DNA of 64,000 bases. Origin: CBDHDJ01 sp965261645. GTDB lineage: Bacteria > Pseudomonadota > Alphaproteobacteria > SHVV01. Made by a program: the position numbers and the translations under genes. Shown piece after piece: positions 63,634 through 64,000 of this stretch. The number at the start of each line of letters is the position of its first letter. Within the stretch, counting starts at the first letter, position 1. Below the pieces are notes generated by a model. The model saw only the letters and a program-made list of their open reading frames with translations. It was not told where the DNA came from and did no database searches. The stretch is taken from contig CBDHDJ010000004.1 in the NCBI GenBank assembly GCA_965261645.1, positions 558,001-622,000 on the forward strand, read 5' to 3'.

Positions 63634-64000
63634 ATGCCTTTCAGCTTCGTCCACACAGCCGACGTCCATCTCGACTCACCTCTCCGGTCCCTCGCGCTGC
63701 TCAACCCCGAGCTTGCGGAGCTGATCGGCGATGCGACCCGGCTAGCCTTCCAGCGGACGATCGATCTCTGCCTCGACGAACAGGTCGACGCGCTGATGAT
63801 CGCGGGCGACCTTTACGATGGCGATCAAACGTCGATGAAGACCGCACTGTTCCTTGCCGCCCAGCTACAGCGATTGAGCGAGGCCGGCATTCTCGCCTTC
63901 ATCGTGCGCGGCAATCATGATGCTCAATCACGGATTACGCGCGAGCTCACTTTTCCGGAAGGAGTGAAGGTCTTCGTCGGGCGAGCCGAGACGGTCGAGC
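63634..64000 (+). CDS. SbcD-like DNA exonuclease (metallophosphoesterase), 5' part
   Basis: It starts MPFSFVHTADVHLDSPLRSL and remains open to the window end (122 codons). Calcineurin-like motifs are in order: D-x-H in TADVHLD, GDLYDGDQTS, and GNHDAQSRIT. Proteins of this SbcD/YhaO type act as Mn-dependent nucleases with an SbcC-like ATPase, usually encoded just downstream, in double-strand-end processing. It probably marks the return to less disturbed chromosomal or island core DNA. Confidence 0.9.
   Translation, partial: MPFSFVHTADVHLDSPLRSLALLNPELAELIGDATRLAFQRTIDLCLDEQVDALMIAGDLYDGDQTSMKTALFLAAQLQRLSEAGILAFIVRGNHDAQSRITRELTFPEGVKVFVGRAETVE

Noticed and set aside
1..64000. CRISPR array or rRNA genes
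   Set aside because: No regularly spaced short repeats and no ribosomal RNA segments were seen. The repeats present are IS ends, introns and whole ISs.

Overview
This is GC-rich DNA, most likely from an alphaproteobacterium (Rhodospirillales- or Hyphomicrobiales-like). I infer this from base composition, the initiator tRNA remnant, the ProXVW-type transporter and the style of the insertion sequences; no marker gene fixes the taxon. More than half of the window is mobile DNA, much of it nested or decayed. Ordinary genes survive as islands between insertion sequences (ISs).

Left part (1-14.4 kb). There is the C-terminus of a GMC oxidoreductase (choline-dehydrogenase type), a frameshifted and truncated class III aminotransferase, and IS3 elements. 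A GPP34 (GOLPH3-like) protein comes next, followed by a partner-switching module: a STAS antagonist, a SpoIIE phosphatase tail and an RsbW-type kinase. ISL3, IS110 and IS21 insertions have broken that module. A complete proX-proV-proW quaternary-amine uptake operon on the minus strand follows, with an intrinsic-terminator-like hairpin between proX and proV. A second copy of the 1,414-bp IS3 element lies between 14-bp direct repeats.

Middle part (14.4-33.3 kb). A decayed IS66-type element carries two 1,916-bp group II introns placed head to tail with no exon between them. They sit just after the codons for the transposase DETGW motif. Three IS1380-family elements follow; two of them (2,758 bp each) carry a divergent TPR passenger gene. 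The 3' half of an initiator tRNA with its terminator marks an attachment site. Beyond it lie a complete second IS66-type element and an intact tyrosine recombinase. The IS66-type elements use an unusually long coiled-coil TnpC and carry a DUF4338 (DruA-like) gene overlapping tnpC.

Right part (33.3-64 kb). This is an accessory region that looks like a defence island. It holds an NYN protein, a TrlF-type PHP/ATPase (one frameshift), a truncated HNH nuclease, a DUF6880 protein, PIN-toxin remnants, a 1,151-aa TM0106-type nuclease-helicase, a decayed STAND-type ATPase, a GIY-YIG protein and several unknowns. IS6, IS3, IS21 and IS110 copies are scattered through it. The HNH-to-helicase stretch is bounded by two inverted copies of a 92-bp IS21-end element. 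Two further integrase C-terminal remnants suggest that related islands accumulated here. An IS21 carrying an IS110 splits one unknown gene, whose 386-aa frame can be rebuilt exactly. The window ends inside an SbcD-like nuclease gene.

Many genes here are broken. Several frameshifts are visibly short tandem duplications (2, 8 and 13 bp) or single-base changes.
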